64,000 nt of DNA from Pseudomonas fluorescens (GTDB taxonomy: Bacteria; Pseudomonadota; Gammaproteobacteria; Pseudomonadales; Pseudomonadaceae), in the NCBI RefSeq assembly GCF_002022275.1, contig NZ_MSDF01000052.1, positions 1 to 64,000 on the forward strand, read 5' to 3'. A program made the translations under genes and the position numbers. Of the stretch, positions 30,201-35,875 are shown one piece after another. The notes below the pieces were generated by a model. That model ran no database searches. It was not told the DNA's origin and worked only from the letters and a program-made list of their open reading frames with translations. The first letter of the stretch is position 1, and each line of letters opens with the position of its first letter.

Positions 30201-31414
30201 GGCTGGTGGGCATCCTTGCCGCGACTGCGACTGGGGGGAATGCTTCGATTGGTGCTTCTATAGCGGAAAATGCTACGCAGAACAATTTCCTGGGACCGAA
30301 TTCTATAGCGCGTCGAGAGGCAGATCGTCAGGCACTGGAACACGGAACTGCGACAAATCAGCAGGCAGCTGAATACAAGGAATTGCAACAACGGGATCAG
30401 CAAAGCGATTACCTGCGTTCGAAAGTCGCAGCTGGGGGGGCGCTAACCAGTGCAGAGCGATCTTTCCTGCTTGATTCATATCAACAGTACTACGACGAAA
30501 TGGTCAGCCAGGTCGGTGAGGGTCTGGCAGGTGCAGCGTTAGCCGGTTTGAAACAGGACGGCGCCATTAAAACATACGGCTTTCCGTTTGCCGGAACACC
30601 GGAGCAGAAGACTGACTGGACCGCCGCCAATTCCCAAACAGTTTTGGATTTCTTGAAGACAGCGTTTCGCTCACCGAGTGAGGATGAAACGCTCTACAAC
30701 GGTATTGGGCATAGCGAGCAGATCGCAAAAGCACAGGAGCAAGACGTTCAAATAGGGCAGATTGCTATGTTGCCTGAGGAGGGATTGGCCGGGATTGCTG
30801 CGATAGGGGCTGTGACTATCGGGAAGGCAGTATCGGCTGGCAGCGAAGCTGGGGGTGCGCTACCTTCCACGCTGGGTTTGGCTTATGGAGAGAATAATGT
30901 AGTAGAGGTAGGTGTTGATCGAGGGCTGGGCAGCACAAGTGGTCATGAGTTTGCCGGGGCGGTTACCGAAGGTGGTAGTGGACAAGCGCTCGCTGGGCAC
31001 GGTGTGATGGATGGTAGCTCCGCGTCAACACAATATGTCTCTCCTGCGGGAACGTTTGTTATTTCACCACGACCTGGCATAACGATTGCTGACTCAACCG
31101 GCCAGATATTGGAGCAGCTAACATCAGTGGAACAACTGGAAAATACGATGAAAACGGGTATTTCGCCTAACGGTCAAGTTCTTACGCAGCGAAACTATAA
31201 CGATTTGGCAGGTTATCAGGTGACTGCACCTGGTGAGACGGGCTATAACTATACATTGCTGAGTCCGGGGTTCCAAAATAAGCCGTTAAATATATTTGGC
31301 AATTCCACAACCACGAGTGCGCCAACTAAGCTTTCCGACTTTCTTGAGCCGAATATGGGCTGCGTTTTTTGGGCCGCTTGTACCCAAGCCGTTCCCTATA
31401 TACCACTGAAGTAG
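18206..31414 (+). CDS. cdiA: CdiA-type filamentous haemagglutinin/contact-dependent toxin
   Basis: The 4402-residue TpsA exoprotein forms a surface filament and delivers its C-terminal domain to neighbours. Domains in order: long signal (FILVNALFWQPLLAQA); TPS secretion domain, residues 48-300, with VIVANPYGVSCNGCGF; about 2400 residues of FHA-1 repeats (LDNSGGKL... units); a non-repeat region near 2750-3290 including KYLVETNPVLTDLKQF; FHA-2 repeats 3290-3750; and a DUF637-like hydrophobic segment from about 3753. A degenerate pretoxin motif AENATQNNFL (usually VENN) is at 4020-4029, followed by a toxin region of about 370 residues. The last 160 residues (LAGHGVMDGS..., NMGCVFWAACT) resemble the Stv putative adhesin/toxin domain, from memory. 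Base composition falls toward the 3' end. The immunity gene starts 5 bp later. Confidence 0.93.
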   Translation: MDVRQFAFLARQPSAALKNRPTFLGLPKRGLAFILVNALFWQPLLAQADGVVVNAPGTTLAQAGNGVPIVNIAAPNAAGLSHNSFQDYNVGAQGLILNNATNRTQSTQLGGIIVGNPNFTGQAASTILNEVNGGSPSQLRGYTEVAGQAAHVIVANPYGVSCNGCGFINTPQVTLTTGQAVIENGAISRYQVDQGSVSVEGDGLNASNVGQFEIITRAAHINAQIQAQKLSIVAGRNDVDAATLNATARAADGSAAPALAIDSSALGGMYAGTIRLVGTEAGVGVKLAGNMVAGGDIRIDANGHLNLGQTSAGTAVNVTAQSVETQGAVYAGTDLAIKAQGDLSNGNNLAARNSLTLDSGARLSNSGIIEAGVNADNSRNANGDVRLTAQTLDNSGNSVIASRDLTVNAATLGNNHGTLSAGGQGQVNAAQVDNTNGGRIISTGSLGLTASQLLNNTGGLLSSTGNLTGTVGQLVNNAGELSSVAQVSLQVASLDNVAGLLSAGQSLILNATGAVNNSSGGKILSTQGLHANVGSLDNSAGRVASQSDVSLDLNRGQLTNLGGVINAPGQLLLSHLSNVDNRNGEIASANSFSLLADNLDNTQGSLTSGGQLTAQIAGQLLNPTGLFAATGDLQLSAASVNNGLQGRIIGKAGTRLAIGQFDNRGGSVATLGPLHVQGASLDNRAGGLLNSAAALTLAVDQVDNRGGEVSSVADLSVTGSGFDNSQGGQLLAGGALQLTLDRLNNQLKGILSGQHTVSINAGSLDNSGQGSVYGKDGLSLLLRNQFTNAQGVVRSDASFNAQTGSLINDGGRISSAGPWALTSQGTVSNLGGQLYSTAGLSLDLSGAQLNNAGGLINTPGVLLLNHLVTVGNSGGEISSAQAFTFAAQNLDNSGGKLISNQALTLNVDQSLTNLNGQISGAGVNAHVGTLDNTHGLLSSSTDLALTVAGNLLNDNGEVSSAGASLVSAAALSNKGGQVLGDNSLDLSVSGALGNQGGTLGGGQRLQVKSASLDNSQSGSLVSDGSLSATVDGLLDNHAQGSVQAKGAVDIQSASLDNRTGAIRANANLNLHTAQVDNRQGVINSKQVLGFVGQQLNNSNGLTSATGPVHLAFDSVSNDKGRIASQSDLDATLGALTQQGGELAAQGSLTLNATTLDNSNGGLVAATKALKLNVGSADNRGGEISSQQNVSLTGQQLDNSGGKLLAATALEVAVAQVINQAKGLVFGQDVHLSGTGLDNTQGTVAAQHSLAIQLAASLTNASGTLSSEGDLTLLGQRLDNSGGKVSSAGLLSVTSTADLLNLGGTFEAAQGLVLNSASLDNSAQGLIKSDGAALITTGQFNNASGGQLTSSGKLDLSAAQVNNGGRIASADELNASVTGLNQQGGQLFSNTRLNLNLNGGDLSNSGLINAPVLLLSNLGNLSNKGGEISSQNAFSLAAHTLDNSNGKLISNQALTLTADQLLSNVNGHISALGLTTRSAQLDNTDGILSSHGGVDISARDLLTNLRGSLVGDGSLLLTTASLDNSSGQVAGKADTTLNAGVINNGKGQLVSTDTLHISGASLDNRTGLVGATQALKLDVGSVDNRAGELTGSADVTVNGQRLDNSDGGKLFAANALSLTVDQLLNRSLGQLNGQRVTLTGVTLDNSGGKVFSQQPLVLNLTGDANNTQGLLSSESQLTLNAANLINAQGSLSSAQDLSLGLGGQLNNLGGELVTDGTLTLHSNGLNNGQGSISGKGAVALTTGDLTNQKGSISSGDTLSLSAGQLSNGGSIGSTHALTASLTGLSQQGGKLFSNGALTLDVNNGLFDNTGGLINSAGALQLNHLSDVTNQNGEISSGQAFTLTAQNLDNSNGKLLSNQQLTLRVNQALANINGLIGAAGLDAHAASVDNGNGTLNSRGDLQLTSDGLLNNTGLGLIHSQGNLNLTAASLNTGSGGEVSALGTLDLNAGALTSAGGRITGEQRVTLELNNGDLDNHGGLILGKGPLAINHLRDLNNQSGEVSSQQNLTLAARTLDNSAGKLISSQALTLGAANLTNANGLVSGWQSLGFTGGSLDNRNNGTFSSRSGAMAVNLTGALLNSGAGALVSQGRLDINAASLDNSSGGILSSAAGQGLTVSGLLNNSGGGLIDSGATLDVQAATLGNDAGKVNAQQALAVTATDLNNTGGSLAGNGAVTLNLLGNLINANGKLASAGPLLLQRVNQVNNQGGQIVSQNLLSLFAGAIDNSAHGTLAGTGSVAINASGGVQNNADGLIYSQGGGVQLQAAGLANGRGVVQGQNGLSLNLSGDVDNQSGTLIAQTGDVALNANNLDNRGGTLASLNGAVQAQVVGVLRNGYDLNNNRQGGTVQGQRLNLLAAMIDNYGGRVSAQRGDALVSTGNFDNRNGGLYATGLVSVSANDFDNSGDNDGQITGQQIDLSLRGALNNRLGIVESQSTLNVSAASVDNTNGRLRALGNAGTTEFAVAGLLDNTNGVLETANSNLTLGAGSLQNVGGSVLHVGNGNFTIAPGNLNSVGGSLVTRGGLTIAQDTWTNNSVIQAGHLTVNVNTLNQTADGQLLASSALTGTGGNWTTNGLIASDGSLDLHLGGTLNGAGRITSQGDLSLSAAQLNLSSAASLAGGGLTTVNVAGTLNNGGRLTSANDLIINAGAINNTATLGSAQKFTATTGALLNDHGLIFSGGDMSLRVDTLNNSYADVYSLGNLSIDRDGQGGLATGIVNSSSSLQSDGNMSLAASTIQNVRAVLTTSAGGIYTASITEFPCIEGPNYAGDCSGKQNHLWQIDQREKLEVTASSAASSITAGQNLNIAGGDVVNASSTIGAGGNLSVAANNLTNSGVETGETDTSRLFVSERTRHPEMWYDAAAAFNSRYSVGGATYNPNDLSGLDGAMASFIGITEAERTVFRTVTHINGGDQSYAGVIQAGGAVNIKAQANIDNSVVRPGFTYVGAGAKTGTGAAGASGAGTFSTRITVNAQLPPDLAQRQINPLTLPGFSLPTGQNGLFRLSGQGSSTPASSHNAPAWSLSGASLQLDPHQITAPTISGRVIQVNTVAQDAADSLQLNLASRQASGIGASGSGVGTIADGGSVNLQTPGRSSAAAASQVATGGAQNAGGGTAPSTVPNLDLPANQGGSLGAPAIAAVSSQSIARVQGLPGAQPVSQPQKYLVETNPVLTDLKQFMSSDYLLAGLGYNPDDSAKRLGDGLYEQHLVDQAVVARTGQRFIDGQNTDSGMLKYLMDNAISSKQQLGLSVGVSLTSAQVAALTHDIVWLENEQVNGETVLVPVVYLAQANNRLAPDGALIAGNDVNLIAGQNLDNVGTLRATDNLSAQAGNDLTNSGLIQAGNRLDLLAGNTIINTAGGIIAGRDVSLTTTNGDILNERSVTSHDSSSGYRTEHSDSVDSAARIEAANNLSLQAGRDVDSVGGVASSGADTTIKAGRDVNLIAAEGDNSNTVSGVFKDSSINQYGSSLQAGGDLKVQAGRDISAVASEIDAKRDVTMSAVGDLSLSSAADESHASFTSKKVKSEDDHVSQVSTTVKAGGDVALSAGQDLAMTASRVTAGDEAYLYAGNTLDLNAAQDSDYSLYDMKKKGGFGALKTQHDEVTDVRNVGSEIQTGGALALISGGDQVYQNAKLDSGANLSLNSGGSISFEAVKDLHQESHNKSDSSLAWTSMSGKGSTDETLRQTELTAKGQTVINAVNGLNIGIKQIDQNTVSQTIDVMVKADPSLGWLKDAEARGDVNWQQVKELHDSYKYSSSSLGEGAMLAIIIIVSVLTAGAASGAVAAMSGAGAGSTMAAATAEVAATATSAAVEATTAGLGNMMASAVLTSMASSSAVSLINNKGNLGATLKDTLSTSSLKSDVLAGLTAGIGYELPYNPTAFSVDNLEKAAVTSVANAVAKTAVEGGSLQGNLVSSLAGAAINVGGGTVANDIGGTYLPDGSLTKIGMHALLGGVLSVAQGGDFKTGALAAGADEAVVKTLSDLVMPDPATASSLTVQQAQQKLVALSGLVGILAATATGGNASIGASIAENATQNNFLGPNSIARREADRQALEHGTATNQQAAEYKELQQRDQQSDYLRSKVAAGGALTSAERSFLLDSYQQYYDEMVSQVGEGLAGAALAGLKQDGAIKTYGFPFAGTPEQKTDWTAANSQTVLDFLKTAFRSPSEDETLYNGIGHSEQIAKAQEQDVQIGQIAMLPEEGLAGIAAIGAVTIGKAVSAGSEAGGALPSTLGLAYGENNVVEVGVDRGLGSTSGHEFAGAVTEGGSGQALAGHGVMDGSSASTQYVSPAGTFVISPRPGITIADSTGQILEQLTSVEQLENTMKTGISPNGQVLTQRNYNDLAGYQVTAPGETGYNYTLLSPGFQNKPLNIFGNSTTTSAPTKLSDFLEPNMGCVFWAACTQAVPYIPLK

Positions 31415-31419
31415 TGATA

Positions 31420-31989
31420 ATGAATAAAATCCCCTATTTTGCTGACTTGACCAGCTACTCTCATCAGATAGAACCATTCACTTTAATCGGTGTAAAAAAT
31501 GTGGGTTGGCTTGATGTCGAATCAACATTTCCGCTAGGCGATATCCCTAAGACAACGTTCCTTAAGCTGATAAGTTTGGCAGGTGGAAGTGGCAGCTTTC
31601 GGCCACTTGTGGAGCCAGTTCGAGAGTTGACCTGTTGCCAAATATGTGGCCCATTAGAGCTGCGTGACTCCACTGGAAAAATATTGCCTAGCGCTGAGCT
31701 TTGGATTCCAGCGCGCGAAACTATTTATGCAGCGCCCATAATGATTCTGCATTTTATCAGTGTTCATAATTATCTTCCTCCGGCAGAATTCATTGCTGCA
31801 ATAGATGAAGTGGACGAACATAATCCGTTTGTCGCGGATGAAATATATAGAGAACAGCTGAGGTTGAGTGATTGGGGGCGGCTCTCAGGAGAAGAAAAAA
31901 TGGATTTGGCCGCCGCTTACATTAAACGAACGCCTGGCGCGAAACCACAAGAAGATATAATAAAAGGAACAGATTTATTTAATGATTAA
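31420..31989 (+). CDS. cdiI: Presumptive CdiA-specific immunity protein
   Basis: The 189-residue protein starts 5 bp after the cdiA stop, which is the position of the cognate immunity gene in all CDI systems. I do not recognise the family. It is soluble, has no signal peptide or membrane helix, and has a CxxC pair (CCQICG) near residue 85. AT-rich codons match the end of cdiA and not the cdiA repeat region, consistent with the toxin tip and immunity gene having arrived together. Its function in blocking the Stv-like CdiA tip is inferred from position only. Confidence 0.75.
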   Translation: MNKIPYFADLTSYSHQIEPFTLIGVKNVGWLDVESTFPLGDIPKTTFLKLISLAGGSGSFRPLVEPVRELTCCQICGPLELRDSTGKILPSAELWIPARETIYAAPIMILHFISVHNYLPPAEFIAAIDEVDEHNPFVADEIYREQLRLSDWGRLSGEEKMDLAAAYIKRTPGAKPQEDIIKGTDLFND

Positions 31990-32020
31990 TTGCCGATCAG
32001 CCTATTTTTTAAGCATGCGA

Positions 32021-32089
32021 AAAACGGGGTCAGCCCCCGTTTGATGTACGTTTTAATGTGGGCATATACAGGGTCTGCCCCCTATTTTT
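32021..32089. repeat. Cassette-boundary repeat, copy 1
   Basis: Left half AAAACGGGGTCAGCCCCCGTTT is palindromic. A spacer with CGTTTTAATGTGGGCATATA follows, then right half GGGTCTGCCCCCTATTTTT. It begins 31 bp after the cdiI stop and runs straight into the open toxin-tip remnant at 32090. Copies or part-copies occur at 35318, 35876, 36464 and 37277. Confidence 0.8.
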
Positions 32090-32266
32090 CGGACCTCCAC
32101 GGCGTTGGAGCAGGCTGGAATTCCACGGAATGAATGGTTTGGGCGGAATCAAACTGGTATTGAAGCTTATTCAGGTAAAACTTTTAATGATTTAGCAGCA
32201 GATCAATTAAGAAATAATGATTTGCCATCAACCGGAGCAGAACAGCTGAAGTCGGTACGCCCATGA
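32090..32266 (+). pseudogene. Orphan toxin C-terminal remnant 1
   Basis: An open frame of 58 codons without a start continues out of the repeat and reads as natural protein (ALEQAGIPRNEWFGRN..., AYSGKTFNDLAADQL, ending LKSVRP). Its TGA overlaps the ATG of the next gene (ATGA), the coupling expected for a toxin/immunity pair. It looks like the last part of a displaced CdiA tip. It cannot be translated alone unless fused or read through. Confidence 0.65.
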
Positions 32267-32721
32267 TAATTAGCAAGCCAAAATTAGTACTAAATCCATA
32301 CGAATGGTTGCCAGGGTACGGCGAATCAAAAGTGTCCTTTCGCTCCGAGGGGGCGAATGTGTTACTTGGTATTGAATGCGAGAGGGAAGTGCTAGATGCT
32401 GATGGAAATGAAAATATATTAAGCCTGGCTCGAGAAATTTGTTTTAAGCGTGTAAATGCCTTCGTTAAAACTCTGTTCCCTGGAAGTGCTATTTTTGAGT
32501 TTGAAGGTGAGCTAGGTGAGTTTAGGCTAGGTGAACTGACGGAATTCACGCAGTCTGAGTGGGTTAGGAGTGGTTTGAGTTCTTGGCGCTCAAAATCAAG
32601 TCATTCCCCCCCAACGATAAGACATTTTAGTATTCAGTTTATGTCTGAAAACCTTGCTTTCCATATATTGGCTGAGGGGGTGTTTTTGTCAGATGAACGC
32701 TCTAATGATTGTCCTCAATAA
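32263..32721 (+). CDS. Orphan immunity-type protein 1
   Basis: The 152-residue soluble protein starts inside the stop of toxin remnant 1 and has no signal peptide. The family is not recognised. Small size, acidic patches (FEFEGELGEFRLGELTEF), AT-rich codons and position immediately behind a toxin tip point to an immunity protein for the lost toxin. The C-terminal half is hydrophilic and Ser-rich (SSWRSKSSHSPP). Confidence 0.65.
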   Translation: MIISKPKLVLNPYEWLPGYGESKVSFRSEGANVLLGIECEREVLDADGNENILSLAREICFKRVNAFVKTLFPGSAIFEFEGELGEFRLGELTEFTQSEWVRSGLSSWRSKSSHSPPTIRHFSIQFMSENLAFHILAEGVFLSDERSNDCPQ

Positions 32722-32743
32722 TTGGATTTGACCTGTAGAAAAC

Positions 32744-32829
32744 GGAGGCAGATTTATTTTATCTGGATGGCGTCAAAAACGCGGCAAATGGAGTCGAGCG
32801 AGTGGGGGCAAAGAAATAAATCTGTCCCC
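32744..32829. repeat. Cassette-boundary repeat of a second sequence class
   Basis: GGAGGCAGATTTATTT (32744-32759) pairs with AAATAAATCTGTCCCC (32814-32829), two mismatches in 16 bp. GGGGACAGATTTATTT-type ends are ones I associate with REP-associated tyrosine transposase (RAYT) relics. It follows immunity gene 1 by 22 bp, and a toxin-tip remnant begins directly at its right end. Confidence 0.65.
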
Positions 32830-32867
32830 TTTATTCAGGTGACCTGATTATTGCCAAACTCAAGTGA
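32829..32867 (+). pseudogene. Orphan toxin C-terminal remnant 2 (12 codons)
   Basis: From the right end of the repeat the frame reads LYSGDLIIAKLK and stops 10 bp before the Imm49-like gene. It is too short to prove alone. It fits the same repeat, tip, immunity layout as its neighbours. Confidence 0.4.
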
Positions 32868-32877
32868 GATTAAATAA

Positions 32878-33687
32878 GTGAATAATTGGGGTCGGTACGG
32901 AAAATTAAAATTTCAAGCGCTGTCACGGATTGAGCATGTACAAAGTCATTTGGATGGTGGCTTCGATCTGGCAGGATGTGTCGACAACATAGAGACCGGC
33001 AAAGGAGATCCTGCAGGCTGCGCGGATCTGTTGTCGACGCATGCGTACGCTCAGGGTATAGAAGAGTGGTTTGGCAATTCGTCACTGGAAAAAATGAAGG
33101 CCTGGTTTTTTATAGCAGACAGCCTTCGCCAATATCGATACTCATTCAAAAGTGACAGAATGAATTTTCTGTTAAAGACGTTTGATTTTATGGCCGGGTT
33201 GGTTTCTGATAACGAATCACCGATAGACTGGTTTTGTAATATCGATGAAATTGTTGATGCTAAGAGAATTCAAGCTACCACTACTGCAGACTTTATAGCT
33301 TATCAAATTCGGCTGGCTATTAAGGGAGACTTTGCTCAGCTTCGCGACCGTTGTGCCAGAATGATCGCGCGCCCACCTTCGGGACCAAAGAAGAGATTCA
33401 TGCTGGATAATGAGTTCTTCATTGCGCTCGCAGAGGGCGATAAATCAAAAATGGAATCAGTTTTGCGCGAGCTGACAACACCGGCTTCAATAAAGAGAAG
33501 GTTTGATAGTGAGAACGGTTATTCTGAAGGTCTGATTTCAACTTTTGGTGTTATCTATGCAAAAATTGCCTGGAGACATGGTTATGAAGTAGTCATCGAT
33601 ACACCATACATCCCCGCAGAGTGGTTGCCCGTGAAACCGCTGGCTCATTATGACGTTCATTATAAATTCTTAGCGAGAGAAGTTTGA
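32878..33687 (+). CDS. Imm49-family immunity protein
   Basis: The 269-residue protein starts with GTG. The pattern THAYAQGIEEWFGNSSLEKMKAWFFIADSLRQY in the first half and the ending YIPAEWLPVKPLAHY fit the Imm49 family of polymorphic-toxin immunity proteins as I remember it. It is mostly helical, soluble and without a signal peptide. It lies 10 bp behind a toxin remnant. It would protect against a toxin no longer encoded whole here. Confidence 0.7.
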   Translation: MNNWGRYGKLKFQALSRIEHVQSHLDGGFDLAGCVDNIETGKGDPAGCADLLSTHAYAQGIEEWFGNSSLEKMKAWFFIADSLRQYRYSFKSDRMNFLLKTFDFMAGLVSDNESPIDWFCNIDEIVDAKRIQATTTADFIAYQIRLAIKGDFAQLRDRCARMIARPPSGPKKRFMLDNEFFIALAEGDKSKMESVLRELTTPASIKRRFDSENGYSEGLISTFGVIYAKIAWRHGYEVVIDTPYIPAEWLPVKPLAHYDVHYKFLAREV

Positions 33688-33778
33688 AGCGGATATGAAT
33701 GGAGAAAAAGGGCGGGCATATAAAGTGTCTGCCGCCAAAGTCTGTCAAAAAAGCCATGGCCTTCGACAAGATTTTTCT

Positions 33779-35182
33779 ATGCGACTAATTATATTACTGC
33801 TTGGAATGGCAGCCATTTGTGGATGCGTTAGTCAGCCAGTGACGTTGAGCAAAAATGCTGCAAAGGCATATGATGCTTTTCTGTCTCAACCTGTGGTTGC
33901 CGATACAGTGTTCCGTGAAGGGGACAGATTAAGTTTCCAGCTCGTTGCACCGCAAACCAAAGAAAAGACTCAACGTATTGTTGTGCAATTAGAAGCGTCT
34001 TGCAGCGTACCGCAGTTGAGCGCCGCGTATATAGACTCTCCGCATGGTCGATTTTATACAAATCGCAAAGAGGGAGAGTACGTAGGTGTGCAGCCCCTGC
34101 TGTCATCGCTTTATTCCGGGCTTACAAAGAGTCCGAGCTTTGCTCAAGCATGTTCTGAGATAACGCAGGCTGACTGGCGAATCGTAAAAAAGAAGGTGAA
34201 CGATCGATGGCTAATGCTTGATAGGCAAAGCATCAAGAAGCAAGGCTCGGAAACGCTGTTTTGGGGAGCTTATGATAATAATGAAGTACAGATGAATGCA
34301 GTACGGGGCTTCTCGCCCTCCCAAGTGCGCGAGCACTATGCCGTCGATTGCTCCAAGCAAACATTTCGCCGGCTGGCCAGTTATGATGTTGATATCTTCA
34401 ACAGCGTTGCTGATGGTGAAACTCCGGAAAATCCTGTGACTAAGATTGTAGCGGAAGCTAATGATGATAATAAGCTGTTATTCAAAACAGTGTGTATGAG
34501 CACCGAACAACTGAGTGAGCTACCAGTTTACAGTCCACGCTCCAAACCTCTTGATGTGCGCGCCCAAAATAGGATTGATGCGTCAGTTCTTTCTGCAGTT
34601 AACACGATCAATCTGCAACCGGCAACCAAAAAATTGACATATCTTGCACTGAGCGAAGAACCCACCAGCAGGGATGCCAGTTCAGTTCCTTACGAAGAGC
34701 TTTATTTCACCTCAGATTTGGCCAGTGGTCAGCTCGCTGTCGATCTGCGTGGAGAAGTCTATCAAATTCATAAGGTTACTTGGCGAGGGCTAATTAACCT
34801 TGATAGTAAAATAACTACATTTCAAGGCAAGGTAGGCACCTATAAACTCAACAGCTTGAGTTTTTCCGGAGATTGGCAGCTTATGCCTATTGGCTCTCTA
34901 CTGAGCTACACCGCTCAGGGGGAGATTGGCCGTTCTGATCAACACCTGAAAGTCGGTAGAGTCTTCACGGTTGAATGCACTGTCGGGCGAGAACTTAACG
35001 CCAGTGAACTCAATGCCAACCTCAGTGGCACAGCCAAGGAATTAGGATGCATTACTAAATTTGAGAAAAGCAGCCCGACTTATAAAGTGTACTACCTGGC
35101 TGAATATGGCTACTTTTTATATTTGGCTGGTGATGGAAATGCATATTCCAATAATGAACTGCGTATTTTGAGCGTTCACTGA
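33779..35182 (+). CDS. Hypothetical lipoprotein in the orphan immunity array
   Basis: The 467-residue protein has a lipoprotein signal (MRLIILLLGMAAICGC; acylated Cys at residue 16). The frame is open back to an ATG at 33695, but that adds 28 polar residues before the signal, so I take 33779. The remainder is soluble with no family recognised. It lies 92 bp after the Imm49-like gene and may share its transcript. Envelope-anchored immunity proteins exist for some toxins; that role here is a guess from context. Confidence 0.65.
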   Translation: MRLIILLLGMAAICGCVSQPVTLSKNAAKAYDAFLSQPVVADTVFREGDRLSFQLVAPQTKEKTQRIVVQLEASCSVPQLSAAYIDSPHGRFYTNRKEGEYVGVQPLLSSLYSGLTKSPSFAQACSEITQADWRIVKKKVNDRWLMLDRQSIKKQGSETLFWGAYDNNEVQMNAVRGFSPSQVREHYAVDCSKQTFRRLASYDVDIFNSVADGETPENPVTKIVAEANDDNKLLFKTVCMSTEQLSELPVYSPRSKPLDVRAQNRIDASVLSAVNTINLQPATKKLTYLALSEEPTSRDASSVPYEELYFTSDLASGQLAVDLRGEVYQIHKVTWRGLINLDSKITTFQGKVGTYKLNSLSFSGDWQLMPIGSLLSYTAQGEIGRSDQHLKVGRVFTVECTVGRELNASELNANLSGTAKELGCITKFEKSSPTYKVYYLAEYGYFLYLAGDGNAYSNNELRILSVH

Positions 35183-35245
35183 AGATGATCTGTTCGGGGG
35201 GCAAAACTGTTCTCGTCAAGCTTTACCGGACGCCGATTACGATAA

Positions 35246-35313
35246 TTAAACCGCCTGCTGCTCCATTGCTGTTGGCGACAAATAGTTGTTGTAGCTGTGG
35301 AATCTGATTCGCT
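35246..35313 (-). pseudogene. Remnant of an IS3-type transposase C-terminus
   Basis: On the minus strand a frame reads RIRFHSYNNYLSPTAMEQQ and ends AV-stop, the style of ending seen in IS3-family OrfB integrases (HS...YLSP). Only about 22 codons survive. Its left side runs into 35183-35245, where nothing is recognised. It ends 5 bp before a boundary repeat, so an insertion sequence once lay inside the array. Confidence 0.55.
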
Positions 35314-35317
35314 TGCG

Positions 35318-35346
35318 GCGTATACGGGGTCTGAGCCCTATTATTT
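35318..35346. repeat. Cassette-boundary repeat, right half only
   Basis: GCGTATACGGGGTCTGAGCCCTATT matches the right half of copies 36501-36526 and 32069-32089. The left half is missing, apparently replaced by the IS remnant. Confidence 0.65.
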
Positions 35347-35372
35347 CATTTGGCGAGCTTCCTGTGTGCTAA

Positions 35373-35471
35373 AGCTGTCGTGGCGCGATTTCACAGCTTG
35401 AATCTCTTCATCCAGAAGTTACCGCGAACGTACGAACCAATCCAAAGGGCCGTAGAGTACCACTCAATTAA
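35373..35471 (+). pseudogene. Orphan toxin C-terminal remnant 3
   Basis: An open run of 32 codons reads AISQLESLHPEVTANVRTNP and ends GRRVPLN, a hydrophilic ending typical of toxin tips. It stops 12 bp before the next immunity gene. A competing frame (35335-35478) is also open and would overlap a GTG at 35475; its Phe/Leu/Cys-rich product looks less natural. Confidence 0.5.
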
Positions 35472-35483
35472 TAGGTGATTAAT

Positions 35484-35840
35484 GTGTTGAGTTATAACGA
35501 TATAGTGCAGAACATACTTTATTATTATCCAGTTTACTGCCGGGCTAAGGTTGCCACCAATAAAAGACAAGGATTTTCATGGGTGCCGGGAGAATTGGAG
35601 GTGGGGTACGCGTTGAATCAAATTGAAGGCAGCCTTGATCATCCCGCAGAGAGGTTGATGTTGCACACTGCGGGCCTTATTCTTTCAGCCGGTAGAGAGC
35701 CTGAAGTTGCTCGAAATGCCAACCTTGGTGATATTCTTGGCCTAATTGAAAAATATGGCGTCAATGCGTTATTAGGTGATCTTTCAGAGGCGGATGCAAG
35801 AAGAGTAAAAGCTGATTTAGAACTTTTTGGCGTAATATGA
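35484..35840 (+). CDS. Orphan immunity-type protein 3
   Basis: The 118-residue protein begins MLSYNDIVQNILYYYPVYC from GTG 35484, with AGGTGA five bases upstream. GTG 35475 in the same frame is an alternative and would add three residues. No signal peptide or membrane segment. The family is not recognised; a C-terminal helical part (LSEADARRVKADLELFGVI) is clear. Position behind toxin remnant 3 suggests immunity. Confidence 0.6.
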   Translation: MLSYNDIVQNILYYYPVYCRAKVATNKRQGFSWVPGELEVGYALNQIEGSLDHPAERLMLHTAGLILSAGREPEVARNANLGDILGLIEKYGVNALLGDLSEADARRVKADLELFGVI

Positions 35841-35875
35841 GTTCTGTCAGTTAATATGTGAGCACTCTAGGGGAA

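Noticed and set aside
35335..35478. Alternative 47-codon open frame as toxin tail 3
   Set aside because: It overlaps a GTG attractively, but the product is rich in Phe/Leu/Cys and less protein-like than the frame ending at 35471; kept only as an alternative.
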